Source: Nymphaea colorata (lineage: Eukaryota; Streptophyta; Magnoliopsida; Nymphaeales; Nymphaeaceae). From it: DNA of 64,000 nucleotides. The translations under genes and the position numbers were made by a program. The stretch covers positions 6,825,001-6,889,000 of the forward strand of contig NC_045148.1 of NCBI RefSeq assembly GCF_008831285.2, in the 5' to 3' direction. A model generated the notes under the pieces. The model was not told the origin of the DNA and did no database searches. It worked only from the letters and a program-made list of their open reading frames with translations. Shown piece by piece: positions 48,086-64,000 of the stretch (position 1 is its first letter; the number at the start of each line of letters is the position of its first letter).

Positions 48086-48340
48086 ATGACTTCTCGAGAC
48101 GAAGCACCGACCTGGGCTGAAATGTGGGACACCAACGATACTGCTGTTACAGGCAAACCAAAATCCAAGGATCATGGCAGCAAGATGTCAGAAGTGAATG
48201 CCAAGGTGAAGACTGTTGCTTCAGTAAGCATGGACAAAGCTAAAACTGCAGCTGCTGTTGGTGCACAGAAGGTCAAGACTGGAACAAGTGTTGGTATCAA
48301 GTGGTTGAAAAGCCAGTACGAGAAGAGGACATCTAAATGA
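48086..48340 (+). CDS. Small lysine-rich plant protein (DEAPTW type)
   Basis: An 84-residue ORF in one exon that follows an acceptor at 48,070. It starts MTSRDEAPTWAEMWD. The acidic, Trp-containing N-terminus is followed by Lys/Ala/Val-rich amphipathic repeats (KVKTVASVSMDKAKTAA, then AQKVKTG) and ends GIKWLKSQYEKRTSK. Small plant proteins with a DEAP(S/T)WA-W start and a GxxWLK end are known to me only as proteins of unknown function; no enzyme domain is visible. The ATG chosen is the first after the acceptor; a GTG at 48,080 is not a plant start. It ends tail to tail with ATG8, 2.5 kb away. The predicted leader holds an upstream ORF, so translational control is plausible. Confidence 0.75.
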   Translation: MTSRDEAPTWAEMWDTNDTAVTGKPKSKDHGSKMSEVNAKVKTVASVSMDKAKTAAAVGAQKVKTGTSVGIKWLKSQYEKRTSK

Positions 48341-48508
48341 TACTCCATCAGTCTTCCCTCAGTGTGGTCTCTGCCTGGCTTATGATTGGGCTGCTGGAAA
48401 CATTTCTCTGAACATGAAATTTTCTTTTATGCGGTTAATCCTTTAGCAGCATGTATATGTGAACATATGCCATTTGGATTTAAATTTTAATCTCCACCCT
48501 TTCTGATA

Positions 48509-48514
48509 AATAAA
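48509..48514 (+). terminator. Polyadenylation signal of the small-protein gene
   Basis: AATAAA 169 nt after the stop, within gataaataaactg. Confidence 0.45.
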
Positions 48515-48773
48515 CTGAGTACACATCTCATTCTCCAGATAATCTGATGATATTTTGGAAAACCTAGTTTGATTTTCTCTGCAACACAAGCTTGTGTATA
48601 TCATGTGCATCTGTGCAGTTCTCTTTTAGAAACTCCTTCATCACGTAATATCGTGATAAAACCATAACATTAAGCTTGGGACAAGATCTTCAGAACAGAT
48701 TAAAAAGCTAATAATTCTCCAATAGAGTTATCTACTGACACCAACGAGAGATAAAAATGCCTCCCAACTTGGT

Positions 48774-48911
48774 TTAGCTTCTGAACTTCATTCCCAGTGA
48801 AGGATCAAATGCTCTATGAATGGCATGCAGAATCTGGTCATCATCAGTGTAAAGCTCTTCGAATGCAACCCTTCTTTCCCCCAGCCCTCCTTCCCACCTA
48901 ATAGCTTTTCT
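48774..48911 (-). pseudogene. Orphan terminal-exon-like sequence, unknown family
   Basis: After an acceptor (GAAATTAG|AGAAAAGC) the minus strand reads 45 codons to TAA, including RVAFEELYTDDDQILHAI and FDPSLGMKF. The residue mix (acidic turn, then amphipathic helix) looks like real protein rather than noise. No start codon or upstream exon could be found between here and ATG8, so it is probably a fragment of a moved or dead gene. I do not recognise the family. Confidence 0.35.
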
Positions 48912-50800
48912 CTAATTTCAGCTTTGTTATAGACAGCGCGCACCACCAAGTATCGAAGTTGGAGTTTGCTGAAGATAGTTGAATGGGTTTCAGCTGACTG
49001 CACAAGACATATAGTCCAAGTTTGAACTCTGTGTCGTGTAAAAACTCCTTATTGGCATGATAGAATGGAGTTCAAACTAAACCCACATTGCCCTTCACGA
49101 AAGGCCTTTTGCAATAGCAACTACAATAAAAATGAACGCACCAAAAATTATGAAAGACCTCTTGCAAACAGTCTCCAACGGCTTATCCCAACTTTTACCT
49201 CTAACCGTACCTCGATTCCCATTTATTTCTGCCCCAAGCTTGCAAATTAGCAATGCTGTGAATATCACTATCGGCGCCATATCAACTTATATATAAATTT
49301 GAGTGGACGGTGACTCTAATTTTTAAAAGCCATCTAACCAAAACCGTTCATGTGAAGGAAATAGATGACTAAGAAAACATAAAAAAGCAAAAGGTGTGAA
49401 CTAATACAAGATAATAAAAAGGTCCATCGCTTTTTTCTCTTAATTATACATCATGTTAGATGGAACAGCCCTGATTAAATGTTTGGTTAACTCTGAAAAG
49501 CTAATATCACCATTCAGTATATATAATATCAGTCTAGAAATATTAACTGTGAATTAGTGCTCATCTTGCTGCCATTATTGTATAAAGCCATAGCAGCTAC
49601 CTTTTATTTTTCAAATTTTTTTGTTTGATACACTTTTTTTAATTAATGTGATGAGGTCTTGAGCGTATCAGCTATATAGATATCCATGTAGATCTGTTAA
49701 CTGTTCAAGGTGAAAGAACAGTTTTGGAGAATAGCATTTCAATTGGAACTATCGGACGCATAACCGTACAGACCTAACTGTCATGACAACATACCTGTGG
49801 TTAACAAACCTCTTTTCTTTTCTTGTAGAAACCATTTCAATTTAACATGAACCACCCTCAATAACCATGATGCTCCAATCCACTCACCATACACCTAATT
49901 AGGTTAAATGTAAGTGGACCTATTTAAATTAAGTCACCATACACCTAATTAGGTTAAATGTAAGTGAACCAATTTAAATTAAGTTAAATGTAAACGGTGA
50001 AGTACTTTTTGGGTATATAACACGCCAAAGTTCAAAAGTTAGAAAGGTTTTTTTAAAAAAATTGAAATAAGAAAACAGAAAAATAAAGTGCAAAAAAAGT
50101 AAAAATAAAATTCAGTAATAATAAATACAAACAATGAAATATGTTTTTTTTTTTTTGACATTCTTTTCCTTTTTGACAAAAACCAGGTGCCTGACCTATT
50201 TTTGAAGTATAAAACAATTTTTTTGTTTTTAAGACAGATCCTCTGGGACAATGGGTCAAATGTGAGTGAATCCATTCCAACTAACTCTTGCCATTACCTC
50301 GAAAAATTCAATCACGCTGGCGAGACTAACTAAATTCGTCTAGCAGGATCACCATTATGATGAAGTAGCTTCAAACTGAATCACTAAAGATGAGTGATTC
50401 ACTCCCGCATTTCAAATTGTTTGAAAATGTTCTATGTAATGGAAAAGTTATTTACTCAAAAAGTTAAATCACCAATCCCGTCACTTCTAAGCATCATCAC
50501 CATGTTCTTCCTAGAGTTTTTAAAATTGCCTCACAAAATTTATCGTCCTGCGGTCACTGACAGGCAGAAAAGCATCAAATAGGTAAAAGCACAGGGTGCA
50601 AGATCATATAATTTACATGCAAGCTGACCAATGTAATTGCCAGGTCATAATGTTTTTCCATTAAATTGAAAAGCCATAACTGCGTTGATATATGACCAAA
50701 GGACATAAAGAAGGAACAATTTTGATCCATTCAGGTCAAGAGAAAGACAGGAAAAAGAATATACAGATTGTATCTTTGATTATTTACGGAAGACTAGCTG
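48912..50800. other. AT-rich spacer with a 50-bp tandem repeat
   Basis: caccatacacctaattaggt occurs at 49,885 and 49,935 in two 50-bp units. A 61-aa minus-strand ORF at 49,095-49,280 has two hydrophobic stretches but no other support. No recognised gene. Confidence 0.45.
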
Positions 50801-50810
50801 ACCACAAGCC

Positions 50811-55844
<5,034 letters not shown>

Positions 55845-56697
55845 TGTGATTCCCTTCTACCTTATCCTGCAACAATGTTTCATAAATCATTTAGCTAAAA
55901 GAAATACCAGAAAAAAATAAAAGAATAGAATTCAACCAAAAAAGGCATCAGTGTAAGAGATCGATAAAATCAATCCATATACATTATGGTATATACAAAT
56001 GATATTCAGAGCCTACCATCAGTACCATGTCAATTTCGGAACGACTAGTGCGGAAATCTTTAAACATAAAAGCTCGCAGAGTATATGATTATGAAAATAA
56101 AAAAGGAAACCATTGACAAGAAAGGAACATGAACGAAGCTACATATCTTTCATAAACTACCTCCCGATCATTACTAATTGGTGAGAAAAGTATAAGAACG
56201 AGGAGAAGAAAAAGAGATGACGTGAAGGAAACGAGAAAACCAATAAACCAGTTTATTCAGCACCTAGAAAAACGTCAAATTACAAAATCAGAGAAAAACT
56301 CATCACAGTTCAAACGACAAAGCAAACCGTAACATACTTATCGCGAACAAAGGGATGCTTAATTGCACATTCCAACTCCCGATTGTACAGTGATAAAAAA
56401 AAAACGCAACCCACAATCCCTCCATATTGCCCCTTGAAACCGCAACGTGCTAAGAGCGTTGAACAACAAAAAGGGAAAAGAAGCAACAGACACCAAAACC
56501 CAGGAATCGGTATTATCTCCATGAAAAGGCGAACGTACAAGAGTCCAGAAAAGGGGAAAAAATCAACTGCACCTATCATTACCTAGAAAAAGGGAGAAAA
56601 CAGAAAGAAAACACAAGGAAAAGGGGAAAACTGCACATGAAATCAAAAACTTCAAACCATAAATGAGAAAAGGAGGCAGAAACGGCAGAAATTCGAC

Positions 56698-56790
56698 CTG
56701 ACTGGGAGCGACTGTTCAGAAATCCGACGAAGAATCCCAGAAAAGAGAGAGAAGAAGCGGCGAGAGGGAGAACACCAAAAGCCTGATCAG
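56698..56790 (-). other. ATG8 leader exon (predicted)
   Basis: CT-rich leader on the minus strand ending in a donor (CCCAGTCAG|GTCGAA at 56,698/56,697). The acceptor for the first coding exon is at 55,867 (TTGCAG|GATAAG). A TATA-like box lies just upstream. The 5' end is estimated from TATA spacing. Confidence 0.45.
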
Positions 56791-56811
56791 CCGCGTACTT
56801 ATCCTATTTAT

Positions 56812-56823
56812 CATCCAGAAGAC
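56812..56823 (-). promoter_or_regulatory. TATA-like box of ATG8
   Basis: TGATAAATAGG on the minus strand, roughly 30 bp upstream of the estimated leader start. Confidence 0.4.
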
Positions 56824-57690
56824 TAGAAAAGCCCAAACGAAACTTTCAGTCAGGCGGTAACCTTTAGCCTTATTTTTCTAAATGCACCTCATACTTCTAA
56901 ATTGTTACTATACCCGCTCGACACAAAAAAAAAAAACCTTCCTAATTGTGAAATAAAATTTATTTGTTCTCAATATTCTGTATGTATAAATTGTTCAATT
57001 TAAGGACTTCATGGCTTTGATACACTTACTCAAGTCAGCGATCAGTAGGAAACCGGTTTTTGATTCGAATCATATAGAAGCCACCAAGAACTCTTTATCA
57101 AATTATAGTTTCCCAAGTAAAACACCAAAAGAAAAAGAAAAAATCTTAGATAACTTTGACAATTGTTAACAAAAGTTCCAAGCAAACTGTTTGTTATGCG
57201 CTTTTTAGAATTTTAGGTGAAAAGGCATAACATGCAACAGGCCCTCAGAAAAGTTTGGTTTGTACTAAATTTCTAAAAATGGAGACCCCTTTCCCGAATT
57301 ATGAAACAAGACCGGGCTTCCATGTAAAAGTATCCCGAAAATGGCAGCAACAAATTTTTGGTTGCCGAAGAAGAAAGGAAGGTTTGCCTTTGAAACGAAA
57401 TTGCTTGTAAGGGACGAAAAGAAGACCGGCTAAATATAATTATTGATTTCGTTTATTTACTTACTCAATGATTGGATGGTAGCTGAAATTAACTTGTTAT
57501 TTAAATATATCCGTTTTGTAAAACCTTGGACATTTTACTATTAAAAAAAAAAAAAACAAAGTTTGCTGCTTGTTACGTCAAGTATATTTCCTCAAAGCAG
57601 CCAAATATTCTTTTTATATTGACGTTAATTTGCTGATATTTTCCTGTTCTAAGTTAAAAAGAACCCTTTCTTGTTTCGCAATCAAAGGTC
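56824..57690. other. Spacer upstream of ATG8
   Basis: AT-rich DNA with no gene recognised; presumably includes the rest of the ATG8 promoter. Confidence 0.35.
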
Positions 57691-57693
57691 TAA

Positions 57694-57908
57694 GGCTGCG
57701 TTTGATTCCTCACGGATCTCAAATTCGAGAGATCTTTTCCCTAGATATGAAATCAACGATAGCTGAAATCTACACCATCAATCTTTTAATTAAGGATTTT
57801 AAATCTATACTACATTATTTTTTAAAAAAAAGCATGGATTTAAGATCCCAACTACTGAATCGGACCTTAAAACCATGGATTTTAAATCTGAGGTGATCAA
57901 ACGCAACA
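57694..57908. mobile_element. PIF/Harbinger-like MITE, 215 bp
   Basis: Ends GGCTGCGTTTGATT on the left and, on the opposite strand, TGTTGCGTTTGATC on the right. They are followed inward by further partial pairing (cggatctcaaatt with cagatttaaaatc). TAA flanks both sides (57,691-57,693 and 57,909-57,911), the 3-bp target duplication of Tourist-type MITEs. An ORF over it is fortuitous. Confidence 0.65.
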
Positions 57909-57911
57909 TAA

Positions 57912-59110
57912 ACAAGTGTACATACCCTTAAAATAGAGGTAAAATATTTTACCTTTGGATGAAATTGTTTTTTCTGAAACAAAAGTTGTTAATTTAGTGC
58001 AAGAATTTTCTCCAAATTTTAAAAACGTGCACCATATTAATCATATCTTTCTGTTTGCTTTTATTTATATTTTACCTATCTATTCATTTTTCTGATCTGT
58101 CTATTTATTAATTTAATAATTAGATCTCAATGAAGGGGGAAACGTGGACCAAAAGTTCATCCAAGTGTAACTTTCTAAGAATAAAGTTCATCCAAATTGT
58201 TGGTTTTTTTTTTTCTCAACTCATTAAAGCATAGGGCATTAAATGCCAAAATCTTTCTCGATCTTCAATATTAGAATGTTTCTTGGGGTTTAAATATGAT
58301 TCTGAAAACTTTCCACCCAAAAAAAGAAATTCTTCTGCGAAATTATCGCTTTCTTCAAAACTATGTCATTTTAGTGGGGATGTTTATAGATATGCATATA
58401 ACATTTCAAAGACATGAGATCATTAGGTTAGGAACAAAAGCGACCGCTCAAATGTAACGATTAAGGGTTTTTTTTTTTTTTTGACAAACATGATTTCAAA
58501 AATAAGATGATGATAAATATATATTAAGTTAATCATTTTTAAATGTAACCGTATTTTTATAATAAGTAAAACTGGACGGCTCATATAACATAAAATATTT
58601 TCAGATCTACAAACTCCCCACATATCCAAAATAAATATGTAAAACCTTCTTTTATATTTACTAACTTAAGATACATTAATATCATATTTTTTTCATTTAT
58701 ATATTTGGTTAGTTCTTTCTATTTTGGACATAGATTAAACCATGCCCAATGGGGTTAAAGCCTGAGGCCGTGTTTGATTGACAGTCGAAACTGGATATAT
58801 ACCTGGGTTTCACTAGAAGCCCATTTTTTATGGTGTCCAACCCTTTTTTTTCACCGTCATTTTTGTCATCCAAACGCAACCCAATTTTTTTTATATAATA
58901 TATGTATTAAAACCTGCATGAAAAATGTCAAACTTGTTCAACTTAATTAACTCACATCTCCACGTAGATTAATGCATGAATAATATGGAAATGTTCCAAT
59001 TTGGGGATTTTGAATCGCATAACAAAACCGTGATCCTGGATAAAAGCTTCGTTATTCTAAGTTTTTTCTTTAAATTCAAACTAAGATGAAAGATATTGGT
59101 AAAGTTAAGT
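57912..59110. other. Spacer with a second MITE-like stretch
   Basis: Around 58,766-58,886, ggccgtgtttgattgaca on the left and, reversed, gggttgcgtttggatgaca on the right resemble MITE ends. The core contains cctgggtttcactag. No clear target duplication and no gene. Confidence 0.4.
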
Positions 59111-59381
59111 CTGGGTACCGGCCCGGCTGTCGGCAAGCACCCGGTACCTGACCTTGGAAAAAAGGGCACCGGCCCAAAATGTTATCGGGCCGGCCCAGGT
59201 GGGCTTGATAATAGTTTTTAATATATATTTTTATTATTTTTATATGTAATTATAATATTTTATTACGATTTTTAATATTTATATATTATTTTTATTAAAA
59301 ATATAATTTTATAATTTAATTGGGCCGAGCTCTAGCCTAAGTTTCGAGTATCGGATCGGGCCTAGCCGGCCCGATGCCCAG
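59111..59381 (-). repeat. GGCCGG-ended element with AT-rich core, copy 2
   Basis: Left end CTGGGTACCGGCCCGG and right end on the opposite strand CTGGGCATCGGGCCGG form inverted repeats, with an AT-rich core between. It is inverted relative to the copy at 43.98 kb. Confidence 0.6.
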
Positions 59382-60275
59382 GCTGAGGTGAAGTAAGTAT
59401 AAATAGTTGTGGAGCCCTAGAGAGGCCAATCAAGTCTCATGTGTTCAAGTAATTCAATTTCGATCAAGGGCATCAAAACAGATACATATATCACTACTGA
59501 AATCTATGACACTAATTTCTATATAATTTGTCAATCAACAACAACATTTGGTTTCCTTGTCTATAGCATGATAGGCACTGAATGTTCTATCCCTGGCATC
59601 CTAGGATCGCTGAGTTGGCAAACCCATGACTCGGACTCGGATCTACAGATGATTGGGTCACTGAGTTAGCGAGTTGATTTATCGATTCGGTTGAGTTTTT
59701 AAAATAACGATAATGTAAATCACTGCAACTAAATCGGGCGAGTCAGGACCGAGTCATTGGGGGTGAGTCTGGCCAACTTTGTCATGTGGCCGGCTTTTTT
59801 AGCAATCCGAGCTGACTCAGACCATTCTCAATCCAACCCGGTGAGTTTGCCAACTATGCTTTAAGAAGTTATAACAGGTTCTTAATAGGTGTAATGCCTA
59901 ACAACGTTATAGTGTTCTATTGTTTCTCTAAAAGGGAAAAAATGTGAGTTACCTTATGGATTGATCTTATTAAGGGCCAAAGCTTGATAATAAGTAGATT
60001 AGTTTTTTGAAACATTCTCTCTCAAAAAAGTTTAACAGTTTAACGTTATCACCCATGGCTAAATTTAACAGTTTTTATGACTCAAAAAGTTTTAAGAAAA
60101 AGTGGACAGCGAAGTTATCTTAAATTAAGAACACTGGGAAGGAAAGAATTAACGGATCGGAAAGTTTGCACGTCCTTTCCTCCCTCAAGAAGACCTTTTG
60201 CTTCCCAATCTGAATTTCATATGTTTTTAGTAGGATGTACAACCAGTCAAGCCAATTAGAATCGAACTCACCCAT
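59382..60275. other. Spacer, no gene
   Basis: Contains gactcggactcgg/cgagtca-rich words at 59,620-59,840, which recall the region at 15.97-16.12 kb. No coding sequence is recognised. Confidence 0.35.
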
Positions 60276-60621
60276 GCAAGCTCGACTAGAGTAAACAAGT
60301 CGAGCTCGAGCTTGAGTTAGAGCTCAAGTCATAAACGAGATGGGTTCGAGTTACAAGAGCTGACTCATTTAAACTTGACTGGGCTCATTTCTTTTCGGTT
60401 GGTTAATCTTCAAGGGTATGTCAGTACTTTTTAAAAGGAATAACTCCTTTTTTTGTGGTAAGTCTGCTTAAACGAGTCAAGCTTGAGGTTGGACTTTGTT
60501 TACCGAGTCAAGCTTGAGGTTGGACTTTGTTTACCGAGTCAAGCTCGAGCTCACCTCATAAAGCTCGACCCGAGCTCAAGCATAGCAATATGTCAATCTC
60601 AGGCTGAGCACGGCTCGTTGT
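60276..60621 (+). repeat. GAGCTC/CTCGAG-rich dispersed element, copy 3
   Basis: Same family as 21.32 kb: GTCGAGCTCGAGCTTGAG near the left and CACCTCATAAAGCTCGAC near the right. Inside, a 35-bp unit (gagtcaagcttgaggttgga) is repeated at about 60,476 and 60,511. Confidence 0.6.
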
Positions 60622-60632
60622 GTTACAAAGGT

Positions 60633-60745
60633 GTAGTGTTTTGCCGCCACAAAATGTCTTAGTGGCAGTTCGAGCAGTGGCACTATGACTAGCGCCAAGT
60701 TTTAGCGGCAGAAATTACCTGTTTTTTTTCTTGCTGTGGTTGGGA
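60633..60745. mobile_element. Possible CACTA-type terminal fragment
   Basis: tgtagtgttttgccgcc on the left (reverse CACTAC) and ttttttttcttgctgtgg on the right resemble decayed CACTA ends around GCCGC/AGCGGC words. There is no interior. Confidence 0.25.
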
Positions 60746-61253
60746 GGTCGTTTGTTAATGGCTCCAACATTGGGTGTCCCTCTGTAATTTTTTCCAAAAA
60801 AAATTAAATAAATAAAACAAATAAAAGGTATAAATAAAAACAAAGCAACTGGTCCCATTATTTCTTTATTTATGCACATCCAATACTAGGATGATAAGCT
60901 TCATTGTTTTCCGTTCGTTGAAGCCTAATCAAGTGACATGCTTTGTCTAAAGTTTTATGGTTAAATGCATACTAATATAAGGAGCTAGGTATGCTTATCT
61001 ACCAGTAACTGTAGCAAAAATGAGCCCAATGTGCTCATATTTTCACATTATATAAAGAAGCTAAACCTTGTTGTTTTAAAAATGTTAAACCATGCGCATA
61101 CACACACATACATTATATATCTATGGACCAGTAAGAGAATGGTGATTTTAAGTTATTTAAAATATATACACACATACAAAATATCTGCTTTAAATGGTCG
61201 GTGTTAGTTAAATGGCTGGGTGACTCTAGCTAATTAGAGTCATAGTTCACTCA
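60746..61253. other. Spacer, no gene
   Basis: AT-rich with short CA/TA tracts at 61,100-61,180. Nothing else seen. Confidence 0.35.
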
Positions 61254-61424
61254 CTATATATATATATATATATATATAATCCAAATATGTCAAAATGTTG
61301 TCAAATAACTAAAATTCAAGTTTCATATAAATTTAAGAATATTTAATTATGTCACATGTCAAAATGTTGTCAAATAAATAAAATTCAAGTTTCATATAAA
61401 TTTAAGAATATTTAATTATGTCAC
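61254..61424. repeat. (TA)n tract plus 69-bp tandem duplication
   Basis: After a TA run, atgtcaaaatgttgtcaaat starts at 61,287 and 61,356. The units are almost identical over 69 bp. Confidence 0.9.
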
Positions 61425-62734
61425 AATAATGTGAAATTAATGTCTAGGTCCTACTTCTTTGTTAATGTCATGGCATGAATTGACAAGCCATCAAATGATA
61501 AGGATATACGTTCAAAACGAGATATTATTTTCTACACAACTTCTTTAACTAGACTGGAGAGATTTCACATTCATAAATTCATTTCACTGGAGTAAATTAC
61601 AGGAATTGAACATACATGTGTAAGTTATGGTAGTGGCCAGAGGTCTTCAAAACCTCATCACAGTGAAGTTAGACTACATTACCCACGCCAAACCCAAGTC
61701 AATGTCTCAAGATGCTCCTCATTCAAATAATCATGGTTCTACCATTGTTAGTGGTGAATAGAGGTCGTTTGACCGTTAAAATACTATGAGTGTTACATAA
61801 ATTTATCTTAAAAATTGAAGCAGATTCATGAAACATTAAAACAAACTGCAGATTAAATATTTACTAAGTATTTCATTTGATAAACCATCCTATAAAGAAC
61901 TATATTCATGGATCTGCATTCCGGATTTAAAATAATGGCTCATTGCAGTAGCGGATCTACTTGTTCGTTGGGGTAGGCCACTGCTCACACCAGCCCATCA
62001 AAAAATTCATTACAATATGTTAACTTCACATTGTCATGACTCTAAATTTATATGCAGTGCCCACACCAAAGTTGTTTAACAAGTGTCTAATTCTGAATCA
62101 CTGTTGAGGGCATGCACACTACTCTCGTTATTCATAATTTTTTGTCGTGGGTCACAAATATTCTACATGCCCAAGTAGCAACTACCAAAGTATTCATGCT
62201 TCTCTTGTTTCGATCGGGATCAAATCCAGCAGAAAAATAAAAAATGGAGAAAAAAAACAGGGGGACCTGATCCATCGAATCATGACTATATTAGCTATTC
62301 TAATACTAAAACTGATAGCAAGATTCGATATAAATGAAATTGTGCAAGCAGATCTGCAATTTCCTTTTACCATGCAAACATATTGTGGGTCGATCGAATC
62401 TTCTTCCTCCATATTAATCAATTGCTGTTTTTCTCTTTTCCATTGAAACCATTCATTCTGAAAAGTTATAATAGCAATCTATTTTTTGTTTTCCTTGCTT
62501 GTCAGGCTGCCACCATTAGTTTCTTATTGCATCCACAATGAGAAACTTCAAAGCATATTTTCCGATCACGACCTCCCCATCCCCTAAAATGTAAAGAGAA
62601 AGTGAGAGATAAGTGTCTATTATCTAAATATTTAGTCATATGAGAATATCTGGTAGTTGGTTGATGTCAATTTCTCTCCCTCTCTCTCTCTCTCTCTCTC
62701 AACATTTGGCAGCTGGCTTATTTTGTCATCAAGG
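61425..62734. other. Spacer, no gene
   Basis: tgcagtagcggatctac at about 61,945 starts a short dispersed repeat of the same style as 7.13 kb. A CT microsatellite is at about 62,676-62,701. Opposed ORFs at 62.15-62.45 kb look fortuitous. Confidence 0.4.
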
Positions 62735-62885
62735 TAGGCTTGTTCATGAGTATTTGAGTTCGAGCTGGGTCAGCTCGAAGTCTACTTGAGTGCCATAAGC
62801 CACAACTTGAGCTCCGCTCAGCTCAAGCTTAGAGAGCGCGAACTCGGCTCAACTAAGCTCGAGCCTAGGATTGGCTGGAGCTTTA
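62735..62885. repeat. GAGCTC/CTCGAG-rich dispersed element, partial copy 4
   Basis: gttcgagctgggtcagctcg and ctaagctcgagcctagg belong to the same word family as the fuller copies. It is a fragment; a further scrap is at about 63,212-63,300. Confidence 0.45.
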
Positions 62886-63462
62886 GCCAAACCAAACCGT
62901 ATGTAAAAAATTTTACTATAATGTGAGACACGTGTGGGTTGTCAGCTAAATAAGAGTACATTAGGATAACTTTTCACTTGTGATAAAAAAAAAGAAAGTA
63001 TTTTTTACATATTTTTTTCTCCATGAGCTTAATGAAGTTTGACTTAGTCCAGTAGCAAAACTACATATAGGGTGGCGTGGGCAATTGCCTTCAGTAACAT
63101 AATTTTTACATAGATGTTTTACATTTATTTACTTGTATAAGTTGTGCCCATCAAAAATGAGAATTTTTACTACAGTACCTTATAGCCAAAAATTTCTGAC
63201 TTCACCATTGACGGAGTCGAGTTTGTCTAGCTCAAGTTCACCTCGATAAATTAATTGATTTCATTTGTTCACTCAAACTTGAATAGTTTCAATTCTCTCT
63301 CTCTCTTGCCAGCAACATTTGGTAGCAGGTTCTCTCCCTTTCGCTTTATATACACTTTAAGACTTCTAACATTGTTGTTAGAACCATAACAAACAGTCGC
63401 TAGACCATCAAACTATTGTTAACATAAGAGTTGTGTGAGATGGACCTAAAAGAATAAAGAAT

Positions 63463-64000
63463 GTGTTAATCCATTCTACCACCGGACAGACTTAAAAGGT
63501 GGGATCTGGCTCACATAAAAAAGCGTACCAGGGCCAGAACCTAGCCGCAACACGCGGCACGACTCAGGGTTAAACCTGGCCGGGCTTGTGGGGGCTATCC
63601 TGGCCCCAGGTAGGCTCGGGCCCACCCGTAACATGGGCCTATCCGTCTCGGAAGCGCCAGTGGAGTAACCAATGTCCAAAATGCAGAGGAGGGAATGTGT
63701 CCAGTGGAGAGGCAACCAAAAAGCCTGCCAGCAAAAAGCCGAGATAGTTCCTCCTCTCTTTTCTGGCGCAAAGAAGAGGGTGCGGTAGGAGGTAGATTTT
63801 CCAAGGCATTTACTCCACGCCAGCGGCCCAAGCCACCCCGAGAAAGAGGCCTCGGTGCAGCTCCCTGCCCACTTCTTCTGAGAGAAAGAGAGAAGACTCT
63901 GGTTTCTGGTGGGCCGGAAAGAGATTGGCAGGAGGAATTATTCCTTTCAAACTCTTTAAAAAAGAGAGACCAATCGAGAGCCGGAATGATCTTACAATTT
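63463..64000 (+). other. GC-rich unassigned region, possible LTR at the window edge
   Basis: Begins tgttaatccattctacc and contains GGCCGGGC and GGCCCCAGGTAGG words. Two overlapping minus-strand ORFs are Pro/Gly/Arg-rich and unconvincing. An LTR cut by the window end is one explanation; a GC-rich element is another. Confidence 0.25.

Noticed and set aside
49095..49280. 61-aa minus-strand ORF with two hydrophobic stretches (MAPIVIFTALLICKLGA)
   Set aside because: Short, no recognised family, overlapping ORF on the other strand and no splice or regulatory support.

Overview
The window is nuclear DNA from a flowering plant. The genes it holds are plant versions with plant-type introns: ATG8, a mitochondrial F1-ATPase assembly factor, and two BAHD acyltransferases that share one intron position. 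Around them lies the usual plant mixture of decayed Ty1/copia, hAT and Mutator-like elements, MITEs, tRNA-type SINE candidates and AT-rich spacers. I cannot place the plant below angiosperm level. No rRNA, organellar, bacterial or CRISPR feature was seen.

Layout: 1-7.6 kb is gene-free and is dominated by a dead hAT transposon at 1.49-4.59 kb. A two-exon BAHD acyltransferase gene (BAHD-1, minus strand) lies at 7.64-9.86 kb. From 10 to 18 kb there is a transposon graveyard: a solo copia LTR, an internally deleted copia on the minus strand, and a GC-rich hAT element nested in it with a perfect 8-bp target duplication. From 18.25 to 24.04 kb runs a diverged segmental duplicate (block A) of 43.19-46.94 kb (block B). 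BAHD-2 (plus strand) is at 24.39-26.45 kb. From 26.5 to 34.5 kb there is AT-rich spacer, a degenerate copia element (30.2-32.95 kb) and a fold-back repeat (33.98-34.43 kb). The ATP12/ATPAF2 gene has coding exons at 39.5-42.5 kb; possible leader exons lie at 34.7-35.5 kb, with a Mutator-like element (1002 bp, 9-bp target duplication) between them. A small lysine-rich plant protein is encoded at 48.09-48.34 kb, with a short ORF in its predicted leader exon at 47.2 kb. ATG8 occupies 50.81-56.8 kb on the minus strand, tail to tail with the small gene. From 56.8 to 64 kb no gene is recognised, only MITEs, GC-rich and GAGCTC-rich dispersed elements and simple repeats.

The genes do not form one pathway. 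ATG8 and ATP12 are housekeeping. The two BAHD enzymes are diverged paralogues, pointing outward from each other, and most resemble the amine N-hydroxycinnamoyltransferase type with a DxGGG motif in place of DFGWG. The most informative structure is the block A/block B pair. It appears to have copied the promoter, first leader exon and first intron of the small-protein gene to a site just upstream of BAHD-2. It also provides near-empty sites for two dispersed repeat families. All splice sites are read by eye from consensus and frame; none is backed by transcripts.
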